DNA of 64,000 bases from Flavobacterium sp. LC2016-13. Its GTDB lineage: Bacteria > Bacteroidota > Bacteroidia > Flavobacteriales > Flavobacteriaceae. The notes under the pieces were generated by a model. That model saw only the letters and a program-made list of their open reading frames with translations, had not been told where the DNA came from and did no database searches. The position numbers and the translations under genes were made by a program. Position 1 is the stretch's first letter. Each line of letters opens with the position of its first letter. The stretch lies in NCBI RefSeq assembly GCF_009707955.1, contig NZ_WMDQ01000011.1, positions 62,001 through 126,000 on the forward strand, read 5' to 3'. This document shows, piece by piece, positions 55,937-62,744 of this stretch.

Positions 55937-58201
55937 TTATAAAAATTGTTTAGGACTCAACATAGTATCAAATCTTTCTTCCAGATACAAATGAGTTTCG
56001 TTAATTAAAATATTTGCTACTTCATCGACTTTTCTATTTCGCCAATCTTCTAATTTAGAACCTTTTACCCATTGATTAAATGCTCCCATTGCAGGACCAC
56101 AATGTACTTGAAAATCAACTTTTTGACTTGAATCTCCACTCAAGGCTAAGCGACCAGTGTGAACAAAATACCATCGAAAAATAAGTCCCATTTTATGTTT
56201 GGGAACACGGTTAGCTTTTTCAATTTCTGAAGGATTTGACTTAGCAAAGTAAGTTGTAGTTTCTTTCCAAATTTCTTCGATCGATCTCTTAAAATACTTT
56301 TTCTCTATCATCGAAAGCACATCAGGATCTATTTCTTCAAGCGAGCTATGATTCTTATAAAGTTCGTACAATTTGTTAGCTCTAACATGGAAAAAAACAC
56401 CTCTTTTTAGTACTTGAACCTTTGCACCAATTTCAAACATATCACCAGCTGGAGCATATGCTGTGTCATATACGTCGATATTGGCCAACATTTCTTTAAC
56501 CATATCACTTGTTCCTGCTTCAACAGTTGCCTGGTTAATAGATCCTGTTAGTACAAAATCCGCCCCTAACATATAAGCAGCTGCCATTGCTTGAGGTGTA
56601 CCTATTCCTCCAGCCGAACCTATCCGTACTTCACTAATTAGCGGGTTTTGGGACAATCGTTGTCTTAAGGCGCCTATAGAAGTAATTACTGTAAATGGGT
56701 TCGCTTGATCTGTATGTCCCCCAGAATCAGCTTCAACGCATATATCTGTAACCATAATCAACCTATCACTCAATAATTTTTCATTGAGTGATAAAAGTCC
56801 TTCACTAAATAATTCGTCTACTATTTTTTGAGGAGGCGCCGATAAAAAAGCTTCTGCTACTTCCGGTCTAGAAATTTTTGCAATAATCCGATTTGGAACT
56901 ACAATTTTTTGTCTTGCATCAAGATGAATCCCTTTTAATCTAAATAAAACAAGGCTTTTCGTGACTTTAAAGAATGCTGATGCTTCTATTATTGTAATTC
57001 CCTTTCTTAAATACAATTGAATGGTTTCAATCTCAAATTGAGGTTTCATCAAATTGCACATCAAATTCATTCCATATGGCCGATCATGAATTCCAATAGT
57101 GTCCTGTATAGTTTTAATGTTATTCTCAATTTCAGAAATGGTCATACCTCCAGTACCTAAGAAGCTTAAGTGTCCTGCTTTGGCCATCTTAATCACCAGT
57201 TCCTTTGAAGAAATTCCTTTATACATGGATCCAGCAACATAAGTTGATACTGTATTATATTCTTTCTGAAAAGCTGGGTTTCCTAAAGTAAATCTCTTCA
57301 CTTCTGGTTTTTTAATATTAACTATTTTTTGCGCCTGATTCTCAGTCAAAGGTTTGTAATCCTGCTTAATATTAACAATCATTTTGGTAAGTGCTCCAGA
57401 TGGGCCAATCTCCCTAAAATCTGAAACACCCTTTTCCAACAAGTATTCTATGCTATGTCTCCATTTAACTGGGCTCACAATTTGACTTACAATGAGCTCT
57501 TTTAACGAATCTGATTCATAAGGTCTCGCGGTTACATTTGAAATGACCTGTACTTCAGGATTAGATACGTGAATATTTTCTAATTCAGAACTAAATTCTA
57601 TTTTGGCATGTTCCATAAATGGCGTATGAAAAGCACCGCTAACATTAAGAGGTACAAATAGTTTTACACCAATTTTCTTGATTTCTTCCTCTAAACTTCT
57701 AATACTCTCACCTATTCCGGAGATCACAGTTTGAAATTTCGAATTATAGTTGGCGATAAACACTTCATTCTCCATAGAAGCGCGCACAATTGCTGAGTGA
57801 ATTTGGTGAGATTCAATCCCTATTACCGCAGCCATTCCTCCATTTTCCGCTTTTCCCATCAACTTCCCTCTTAGTTTAACTAAATGCAAAGCAGTTTCAA
57901 AATCGAGAACCTTTCCCAAAACCAAAGCATTGTATTCCCCTAAACTATGACCTAATGCGAAATCGGCTATCAAGCCTTCTTCAGATTCTTTGAGATACTG
58001 TAAATGATTAACAACAAAAATAGCTGGCTGAGTATATTCAGTATTTTTAAGTTTTTTATCAGGGTTGCGCAAACATAAATCAACCAGATCAAAACCAATA
58101 ATATTGGAGGCTTGTTGTACTATTTCAGGATACATATTAAACAACTCCTTACCCATTCCTACTCTCTGGGATCCTTGTCCTTCAAAAACAACTGCTTTCA
58201 T
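55937..58201 (-). CDS. Trans-acting malonyl acyltransferase fused to PfaD-type enoyl reductase (AT-ER)
   Basis: 754 residues, two enzymes in one chain. AT (1-285): GQGSQ near 8-12, nucleophile GHSLGEY with Ser86, and GAFHTPFM near 190, the His context seen in malonyl-specific trans-ATs. It should load malonyl onto every extension ACP, since no PKS protein has its own AT. ER (about 300-754): FMN-dependent nitronate-monooxygenase/PfaD fold with GTGGMT, EADSGGHTD, GSAGGIGTP and ADFVLTGSINQ. PfaD homologues reduce enoyl-ACP double bonds in trans. AT-ER fusions are common in trans-AT clusters. As the first gene of the operon it sets transcription of all downstream genes. The start ATG at 58201 gives the standard AT N-terminus (VVFEGQGSQ). 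Confidence 0.95.
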   Translation of the reverse strand: MKAVVFEGQGSQRVGMGKELFNMYPEIVQQASNIIGFDLVDLCLRNPDKKLKNTEYTQPAIFVVNHLQYLKESEEGLIADFALGHSLGEYNALVLGKVLDFETALHLVKLRGKLMGKAENGGMAAVIGIESHQIHSAIVRASMENEVFIANYNSKFQTVISGIGESIRSLEEEIKKIGVKLFVPLNVSGAFHTPFMEHAKIEFSSELENIHVSNPEVQVISNVTARPYESDSLKELIVSQIVSPVKWRHSIEYLLEKGVSDFREIGPSGALTKMIVNIKQDYKPLTENQAQKIVNIKKPEVKRFTLGNPAFQKEYNTVSTYVAGSMYKGISSKELVIKMAKAGHLSFLGTGGMTISEIENNIKTIQDTIGIHDRPYGMNLMCNLMKPQFEIETIQLYLRKGITIIEASAFFKVTKSLVLFRLKGIHLDARQKIVVPNRIIAKISRPEVAEAFLSAPPQKIVDELFSEGLLSLNEKLLSDRLIMVTDICVEADSGGHTDQANPFTVITSIGALRQRLSQNPLISEVRIGSAGGIGTPQAMAAAYMLGADFVLTGSINQATVEAGTSDMVKEMLANIDVYDTAYAPAGDMFEIGAKVQVLKRGVFFHVRANKLYELYKNHSSLEEIDPDVLSMIEKKYFKRSIEEIWKETTTYFAKSNPSEIEKANRVPKHKMGLIFRWYFVHTGRLALSGDSSQKVDFQVHCGPAMGAFNQWVKGSKLEDWRNRKVDEVANILINETHLYLEERFDTMLSPKQFL

Positions 58202-59429
58202 AAAAAATCTATTCTATTATCAATATATTAATTTCAGAAATAAATTAAATGGATTAACTAATTTCCAAGCTAACTTCTTTCTTATTTTTTATTTTTTTTC
58301 AGCATTATCTGAAATATTTAAAACTAGATTTTTTATAACTTTCTTACATTAAATATGTCCTAAAAGTTAAGGATGGTAATTATATTTTTTTAGCAGATAT
58401 TTTTCTCTACTCAACTTAACCATTTAACAACTAATTATATATCAAACAAATACAATGACTTATACATTAGCATTATTTATCACACAAAAAAAGGGGCTTA
58501 TTTTATAGTAATATCCTTATTTATAAAAATCTCAAAGATAACTTTTCTTAGTACTTTTCATCAAAATACCAAAAAAAAATCAACAAGAAAAGATCAAACT
58601 TCTGACATTGTTAATTTAATGTAGATCTTAGAAAAAAGCAGCGAAACGTTAGTACTAAACAACATTGCAAAACTCAATTGAAATAACCATAATTTATCAA
58701 AATAGAATGACTATTTAATTTATCTTCTATTCATAAAACCTCACAACAGCGAAAACGTAATTAACAATCATTTACAACAGATTGAATTCCTAATCATAAT
58801 ACTCAGTTTAAATTACAAAATGGTAATCATTACAGTCTAAATACTATCGGTTAAAATATACCGTGAAATCTGGTTTAAATGAAAACTTTTTCAAAATAAA
58901 AAAGACGTAACATAGATAAAGGTTTTTCATAGTATTAGATATAAGTGAATTCGTGCCAAATCTACCTAATTGTAATTTTAAAACTTTACGGGATTCCTCA
59001 TTTTGATCATTTTTTTATAAAAACTTATTAAAGATTAGAATCTTTTGCAACAATAATTATTACTCTCTAATGTATTTGCAAACAAAATTAGAGTAACAAT
59101 TACATTTCTATTAAGTTTCCTTTCAAGTTCAAAAATAAATTTTAATGTTTTGTTGTAAAAAGAGTATTTTTTGTTATTCAAATCATTAAATTACCCGAAT
59201 TAATAGGGGAAATATATCTGAAACAAATGAATTCTACAAAAAGGGAAAAAGAATTTAAAGACGAAAACAAACTTGAGAAAAAAAATGACAGTGTAGAGAA
59301 TTAAATAAATGCATTCAATATTTATCTTCTAATATAATTTAAACTTAAACCCATTCAATTTTAGAATTAAATCTACCTATATTTCTGAAAGCAAATCGAT
59401 TTAGACCTACGAACAAAAATGATTATAAT
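58202..59429. other. 1.2-kb AT-rich non-coding region upstream of the polyketide operon
   Basis: No convincing ORF on either strand; the plus-strand ORF that enters from 58065 is antisense to the AT gene. It contains the promoter candidate at 58533-58566 and therefore a predicted leader of about 325 nt. Two further TAnnTTTG matches in the leftward direction (58957-58964, 59083-59090) have no TTG at a usable distance. I recognise no riboswitch or regulator gene here. Confidence 0.6.
58533..58566 (-). promoter_or_regulatory. Candidate Bacteroidota promoter of the polyketide operon
   Basis: On the minus strand TTTTG (58566-58562), a 21-nt spacer and TATCTTTG (58540-58533) match the flavobacterial consensus TTG-N17-23-TAnnTTTG. 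It is the only match of both boxes at correct spacing that I found by eye in the 1.2 kb before the AT-ER gene. Transcription would start near 58526, leaving a leader of about 325 nt. Confidence 0.5.
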
Positions 59430-59714
59430 ATGGATCTTATTGAAGCTATGAATATCGTTAAAACTTTTAAAAATAAAAGTGTCAAAGAAACCTTAAAAGA
59501 TTTAGAGAGATTAGAGAAAACCATTTCGTTTTCTAATTTCGAAAATATTTTTTTTGCAGCTAAAATAATAAAAGATGCTTCATCACAAATTGATGAAATC
59601 GTCCATGCATCGGGTATCATGATAGCAAAAGAAGTTTGGCTAAATGAAAATGAGGAAGTACAATATTTATCACTATATTCCTATGGTAAGTTTTTTTATG
59701 TCGTCTGTTTTTAA
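59430..59714 (+). CDS. Hypothetical protein, probably a truncated N-terminal fragment
   Basis: 94 residues, mostly helical and charged (KTFKNKSVKETLKDLERLEK), then IDEIVHASGIMIAKEVWL and EEVQYLSLYSYG. The middle resembles, from memory, the start of a larger family of uncharacterised bacterial proteins in which a line such as VQYLSLGAGNTG continues for another 80 or so residues. Here the frame ends shortly after, in low-complexity sequence, inside the 3' end of the opposing lipoprotein gene (42-nt tail-to-tail overlap). This suggests loss of the C-terminal part. No promoter with both boxes is visible. It may be a remnant and not expressed. Confidence 0.4.
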   Translation: MDLIEAMNIVKTFKNKSVKETLKDLERLEKTISFSNFENIFFAAKIIKDASSQIDEIVHASGIMIAKEVWLNENEEVQYLSLYSYGKFFYVVCF

Positions 59715-60941
59715 TGCGTTAGTTACTAAATAAAATTTATAGTCTGAAACTTTTAGACTCTTTGTTTTTTTTATCCATTTTATCAATTCTTGAGCCTTTT
59801 CATAACTCGTAAAGGCTAAAGTAGCTGGCTTTTCCATATCAATGTTTTGTATACCTAATTGTTTATCTTCTATAACAATATACCAAAGTTTAGGAGCCCA
59901 GCTATCACTATCTGACAAAATTATAGGCGAAGTTGCAGTTACAGAACCAGTTACATGTTGAATCACGTCGTCATATTCCGGTACTGTATTTTGTCCTTCA
60001 ATCACTTTTCTAAGTAGAAAATCATAGGATAATAGTAATGGTATATTTGTTATGGATACTTTTTTGCTATCATAACCAAAATCAGGACTCATGAGTTCCA
60101 TCTCATTTACCCTAATTTTATTTTGATCGGTAATCGCTATTGTCCCATTATATAAACCATCAAAATCAAAATAACTCAGAGATTTTTCATTTTTTGCTTT
60201 TAGAGTTACTTCCACAATTATATTTCCGCTAATATTCTCATTTGGCAGTGAGGATCTATTAACTTCAAATTCATTTTTATTAATTAAAGCTGCACTTAAT
60301 CCCGCCATTTTCTCTGAAAAACTTTTCTCCTCACTAAACGTTTTTGTATTTGATACTTCTGCTGCAAGTTTGCCTTGAATAGTACCACTCATCCCTATTT
60401 CAGGTGAAAAAGAAGTTGTTGTAGAAGTACCTCCTATAATTTTCCCTAGATCGATAGTCACAGTCTCGGTGGCAATTTTATCCCAACTCACAAATTCAAT
60501 TTTATCTTTCAGGGCATCTGGTATACTAATTTTAAAATTTATTCTTTCAAGTCGATCTGCTTTTTGAGTTCCTATCACATTAATATTAATTACGATTCTC
60601 TTTTTAAATGACAAATTCCCTGAGACTTTTGTTTTTTGTGAGGATTCTTTAACTGAAAGTGCCATTGAGCCAAACAGTTCTTTGGCGTTAGTAGATTTCT
60701 TGCCTAAGTCTTCTATAATAGCACTTTGACCTGCCTCGGAAAAATCAAATATCGTTTTATCTGACTTTGTATCTGGATCAAGGACAAAGGCATTAATCTT
60801 AACTATTTTATTCGCTGAATCTAAATCATTGTATGATACACCAGCTTTACCTAATTCTTTATAATAAGTCATTACTTTTGGTGTACTACCACAAGAACTA
60901 AGCAGCAGTGTGATAAGAAAGAGAATGAATATTTTTTTCAT
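59673..60941 (-). CDS. Predicted lipoprotein of unknown function
   Basis: 422 residues from the ATG at 60941. That start is chosen because it gives a textbook lipoprotein signal (MKKIFILFLITLLLSSCGS, lipobox LSSC, lipidated Cys18); the open frame runs 41 codons further upstream without such a signal. The mature part is rich in beta-strand-like and Ser/Thr-rich segments (GGTSTTTSFSPEIGMSGTI near 205-225) and has no catalytic motif I recognise. It is probably anchored in the periplasm or at the outer membrane. It begins just after the 85-codon ORF at 60943-61200, and both may be read from the promoter at 61231-61260. Function unknown. Confidence 0.75.
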   Translation of the reverse strand: MKKIFILFLITLLLSSCGSTPKVMTYYKELGKAGVSYNDLDSANKIVKINAFVLDPDTKSDKTIFDFSEAGQSAIIEDLGKKSTNAKELFGSMALSVKESSQKTKVSGNLSFKKRIVININVIGTQKADRLERINFKISIPDALKDKIEFVSWDKIATETVTIDLGKIIGGTSTTTSFSPEIGMSGTIQGKLAAEVSNTKTFSEEKSFSEKMAGLSAALINKNEFEVNRSSLPNENISGNIIVEVTLKAKNEKSLSYFDFDGLYNGTIAITDQNKIRVNEMELMSPDFGYDSKKVSITNIPLLLSYDFLLRKVIEGQNTVPEYDDVIQHVTGSVTATSPIILSDSDSWAPKLWYIVIEDKQLGIQNIDMEKPATLAFTSYEKAQELIKWIKKTKSLKVSDYKFYLVTNALKTDDIKKLTIGI

Positions 60942-60942
60942 A

Positions 60943-61200
60943 TTATAGTAAATTAAATTTATTAGATAATTGAAAATTGGGAAGCTTGACAATACAAAAA
61001 ATTGATTTATTTCTTGTTGAACAATTCTCCTTCTTAAGTCCACTTTGTACAACTTCACCATCATATTGCGATTTTGGTAACTTAAGTACTTCCGATGAGA
61101 AACAATTTAATGATACTAATCCCTGTACAGTATCAGCAATATTGTAACAGTTCCAGGTAGTTCTTGAGATTTCGGATTCTAAGACCAGTGCATATTTCAT
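60943..61200 (-). CDS. Small hypothetical ORF upstream of the lipoprotein gene
   Basis: 85 codons starting at ATG 61200 (MKYALVLESEISRTTWNCY) and ending one base before the lipoprotein start codon. It lies 30 nt below a good TATATTTG -7 element, the main support for its being expressed. The product has four Cys residues, no signal peptide and no motif I know; the last 15 residues are low complexity. It could be a small co-transcribed gene or simply a leader that happens to be open. Confidence 0.3.
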   Translation of the reverse strand: MKYALVLESEISRTTWNCYNIADTVQGLVSLNCFSSEVLKLPKSQYDGEVVQSGLKKENCSTRNKSIFCIVKLPNFQLSNKFNLL

Positions 61201-61230
61201 AACATAAGTATTTAATTATCAACAACTAAA

Positions 61231-61260
61231 CAAATATAAATTAATAATTATCATCAAAAA
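61231..61260 (-). promoter_or_regulatory. Candidate promoter for the 85-codon ORF and lipoprotein
   Basis: On the minus strand TTTTTG (61260-61255), 16-nt spacer, TATATTTG (61238-61231). The -7 box is a perfect TAnnTTTG; the spacer is one base shorter than the usual 17-23. The ATG at 61200 is 30 nt downstream. Confidence 0.45.
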
Positions 61261-61550
61261 CAGGTAATTCTACCTGTTTTTCATAAAAATCAATAATAAG
61301 AAATAAGTTATTCTATTGCAATCCCGCTCAATCCAAATTATAGTTAACATAATCAACAAACTTGTCAAGATAGATATTATATATTAAAATAAAATGAGTA
61401 TCTAAAATTATACGTTTAAACAGATATTCATTATCTTTACATTGTAGTGATTTAATACGCCGAAAGTTAAGTGACCCTATAGGTGACCCTCTTATAATTA
61501 ATATATTGTAGCCCTTGTATTCACTGGGATTGACATAACACAAACGGAGC

Positions 61551-61578
61551 CTCTTTCTCCGCTCGGAGCTTAAAAGAG
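61551..61578 (+). other. Imperfect two-part hairpin upstream of the 24-codon ORF
   Basis: CTCTTT-CTCCG (61551-61561), loop CT, CGGAG (61564-61568), four unpaired bases, AAAGAG (61573-61578). It ends 33 nt before the ATG at 61612 and has no T-run, so it looks more like a structured leader than a terminator. Confidence 0.3.
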
Positions 61579-61611
61579 ACTTTAAAAAGTTTACAATAAA
61601 GATATAAATTT

Positions 61612-61686
61612 ATGGAAGCACTGCAGATTTTAATATCTGCATGGTTTTATATTTTATACGCATTCTTATTTATAGTATATTTGTAA
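61612..61686 (+). CDS. Possible 24-residue membrane peptide
   Basis: ATG at 61612, TAA at 61684. After MEALQI nearly every residue is hydrophobic or aromatic (Leu, Ile, Phe, Tyr, Trp, Val), enough for one transmembrane helix, with a single acidic residue near the N-terminus. Size and composition recall type I toxin or regulatory membrane peptides, but such short hydrophobic frames also arise by chance in AT-rich DNA. A TATATTTG at 61676-61683 overlaps its end. Confidence 0.2.
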   Translation: MEALQILISAWFYILYAFLFIVYL

Positions 61687-61849
61687 TACAAAAAAAAGAA
61701 TAATACTACTGTCTGTTAATTCGTTAGTATTTTAATTTTTGTGAATGATTTAATATTGAAATAGCAAAATTGAATTTGGGTGCAGAATCGGTGCATTAGG
61801 TTCAAGACATTTATAAAAACGTAACAAAGACGGGATCTCAACACATAAA

Positions 61850-61873
61850 GTTCGAATCCTGCTCTCCCCACCA
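61850..61873 (+). pseudogene. tRNA 3'-end remnant (probable attachment site)
   Basis: The 24 nt follow exact tRNA geometry: G53, T-loop TTCGAAT, T-stem 3' strand CCTGC, acceptor 3' strand TCTCCCC, discriminator A, then encoded CCA. The partner strands (GCAGG just 5' of the T-loop, GGGGAGA 70-80 nt upstream) are absent; the bases before G53 are ATAAA. Only the 3' quarter of a tRNA gene is here, followed at once by a terminator. Identity is uncertain (tRNA-Tyr or tRNA-Leu would fit A73). This is what a tyrosine integrase leaves at the distal end of an island inserted in a tRNA gene. Confidence 0.65.
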
Positions 61874-61905
61874 AAAAAGTCCTAATGAAAATTAGGACTT
61901 TTTTT
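61873..61905. terminator. Strong bidirectional terminator after the first tRNA remnant
   Basis: AAAAAAGTCCTAAT (61873-61886), loop GAAA, ATTAGGACTTTTTT (61891-61904): a perfect 14-bp inverted repeat with T-runs for both directions. Its position directly after the CCA end suggests that it is the original terminator of the tRNA. Confidence 0.85.
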
Positions 61906-62231
61906 ATGCTTTAAAAAATTCGTAAAAAAATATAGTAAAATCTGCAAATCCTAGGATTCACAGGTTTTTTTCTTTTATACTGCTTTTCAAATTTTTTAAA
62001 ACCGCTCAAAATCTCTATGGCAAAATCGTGGCAAAAAATTCATGGAAGGGATACCTTTTTTACCACAAAAAATTAAGGCGGTTTTTAAAGATATTTCACC
62101 CATCTAAGTTTTGTAGCACAATCGTGGCACATGGTGTTTTTGATAACAATAAATCAAGCAAAATTAAGTACCGCCGAGTTTAGGCTCGAAACTCTATTAA
62201 ACGTTGTTTTTTTAGTTTTTTTATCAGGAGA

Positions 62232-62254
62232 GTTCGATTCCGGTTCCCACTCTA
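62232..62254 (+). pseudogene. Second tRNA 3'-end-like remnant
   Basis: GTTCGATT followed by CCGGT and TCCCACT matches the T-loop, T-stem 3' strand and acceptor 3' strand of a tRNA; the next bases are CTA instead of N-CCA. The 5' partner ACCGG is missing (GAGA precedes). It differs from the first remnant and is again followed by a terminator 12 nt on. Less certain because no CCA is encoded and position 73 would be C. Confidence 0.4.
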
Positions 62255-62266
62255 GAATAAATAAAA

Positions 62267-62300
62267 GCCTGAGAAATTTAGATTTCTCAGGCTTTTTTTT
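62267..62300. terminator. Strong bidirectional terminator after the second remnant
   Basis: GCCTGAGAAAT (62267-62277), 4-nt loop, ATTTCTCAGGC (62282-62292), then eight T residues on the plus strand; the minus strand also has a short T-run (TTTT). It can end the leftward lipoprotein operon (stop at 62359) as well as the relic tRNA unit. Confidence 0.85.
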
Positions 62301-62358
62301 GTGATACTGACGGTAAAGAATTCGTTTTTTTACTGAAGGATTTAGAACTTTTAAATAA

Positions 62359-62742
62359 TTATTCAACCAATTCAAAATCTCCTTGCTCAACATATTTAAT
62401 AACTGCTTTATAGTTGCTTCCTATTATTTGTGCAGAGTTATCACCATTGGTCAAAGTAATTGGATTAATTTGAGATGTATTGACCGTAAAAGTCATTGTG
62501 TACACAACTCCATTTACAGAATAATCTACTCTAAAAGGTCTATTTACATCAACATAATTAGTTTCTATCTTTATTCCGTATTTCACATTAGGACTAATAC
62601 ATTCGTTTTCTGCTATTTTCGAGCCATCAGCATGTACAAAAGAAATGCTTTGTGGAGAAATAACTATCTCGTCTTCATAATGTGAGCAACCAAAAAATAC
62701 AATCATAACTGCTATTAAAATCGAGTACTGTTTAATTTTCAT
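62359..62742 (-). CDS. Small predicted lipoprotein
   Basis: 127 residues with a lipoprotein signal (MKIKQYSILIAVMIVFFGCS, lipobox FFGC, Cys19). The mature part of about 108 residues is strand-rich, ends EQGDFELVE and has no motif I recognise. It starts 2 nt after the stop of the 302-residue secreted protein, so the two are co-transcribed and may form a surface pair. Function unknown. Confidence 0.7.
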   Translation of the reverse strand: MKIKQYSILIAVMIVFFGCSHYEDEIVISPQSISFVHADGSKIAENECISPNVKYGIKIETNYVDVNRPFRVDYSVNGVVYTMTFTVNTSQINPITLTNGDNSAQIIGSNYKAVIKYVEQGDFELVE

Positions 62743-62744
62743 TG

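Larger units (their letters stand above)
61780..62132 (+). repeat. Three dispersed copies of a GCAnAATCGkkGCA repeat
   Basis: Copy 1 at 61780-61796 (TGCAGAATCGGTGCA), copy 2 at 62018-62035 (GGCAAAATCGTGGCA), copy 3 at 62115-62131 (AGCACAATCGTGGCA). All share GCAnAATCG followed by TGCA or GGCA. One copy precedes the first tRNA remnant and two precede the second, all in the same orientation. The arrangement resembles arm-type binding sites of a tyrosine integrase next to an attachment site; that function is inferred. Confidence 0.45.
61201..62358. other. Gene-poor junction region with tRNA remnants and repeats
   Basis: About 1.16 kb without a convincing long ORF. It contains, in order: the lipoprotein promoter, a near-tandem GTGACCCT repeat (two copies 12 nt apart, about 61469-61488), a hairpin (61551-61578), a 24-codon hydrophobic ORF (61612-61686), three copies of a GCAnAATCG-type repeat, and two tRNA 3' ends each followed by a terminator. 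The content fits an old integration junction. Confidence 0.5.

Noticed and set aside
6270..58201. Beta-branching (HMG-synthase) cassette or hybrid NRPS modules
   Set aside because: No HMGS, ECH or stand-alone decarboxylating KS genes, no ACP with the Trp-containing beta-branch motif, and no condensation or adenylation domain was seen.
58065..58352. 95-codon plus-strand ORF at the start of the AT-ER gene
   Set aside because: Its first half is antisense to the AT coding sequence and the rest is low-complexity; it is a shadow.
58957..59090. Additional TAnnTTTG boxes as operon promoters
   Set aside because: Neither match has a TTG within 17-23 nt upstream on the minus strand; such 8-mers are common by chance in AT-rich DNA.
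61328..61543. 71-codon minus-strand ORF in the junction region
   Set aside because: No recognisable motif or promoter, composition like surrounding AT-rich DNA, and it covers a near-tandem GTGACCCT repeat; kept only as part of the non-coding region.
61740..61873. A complete tRNA gene ending at 61873
   Set aside because: The 3' end is perfect, but no GGGGAGA acceptor strand, D-arm, anticodon arm or T-stem 5' strand is found upstream.
62154..62393. 79-codon minus-strand ORF
   Set aside because: It reads through the strong terminator hairpin and the tRNA-like remnant and overlaps the lipoprotein C-terminus; almost certainly spurious.
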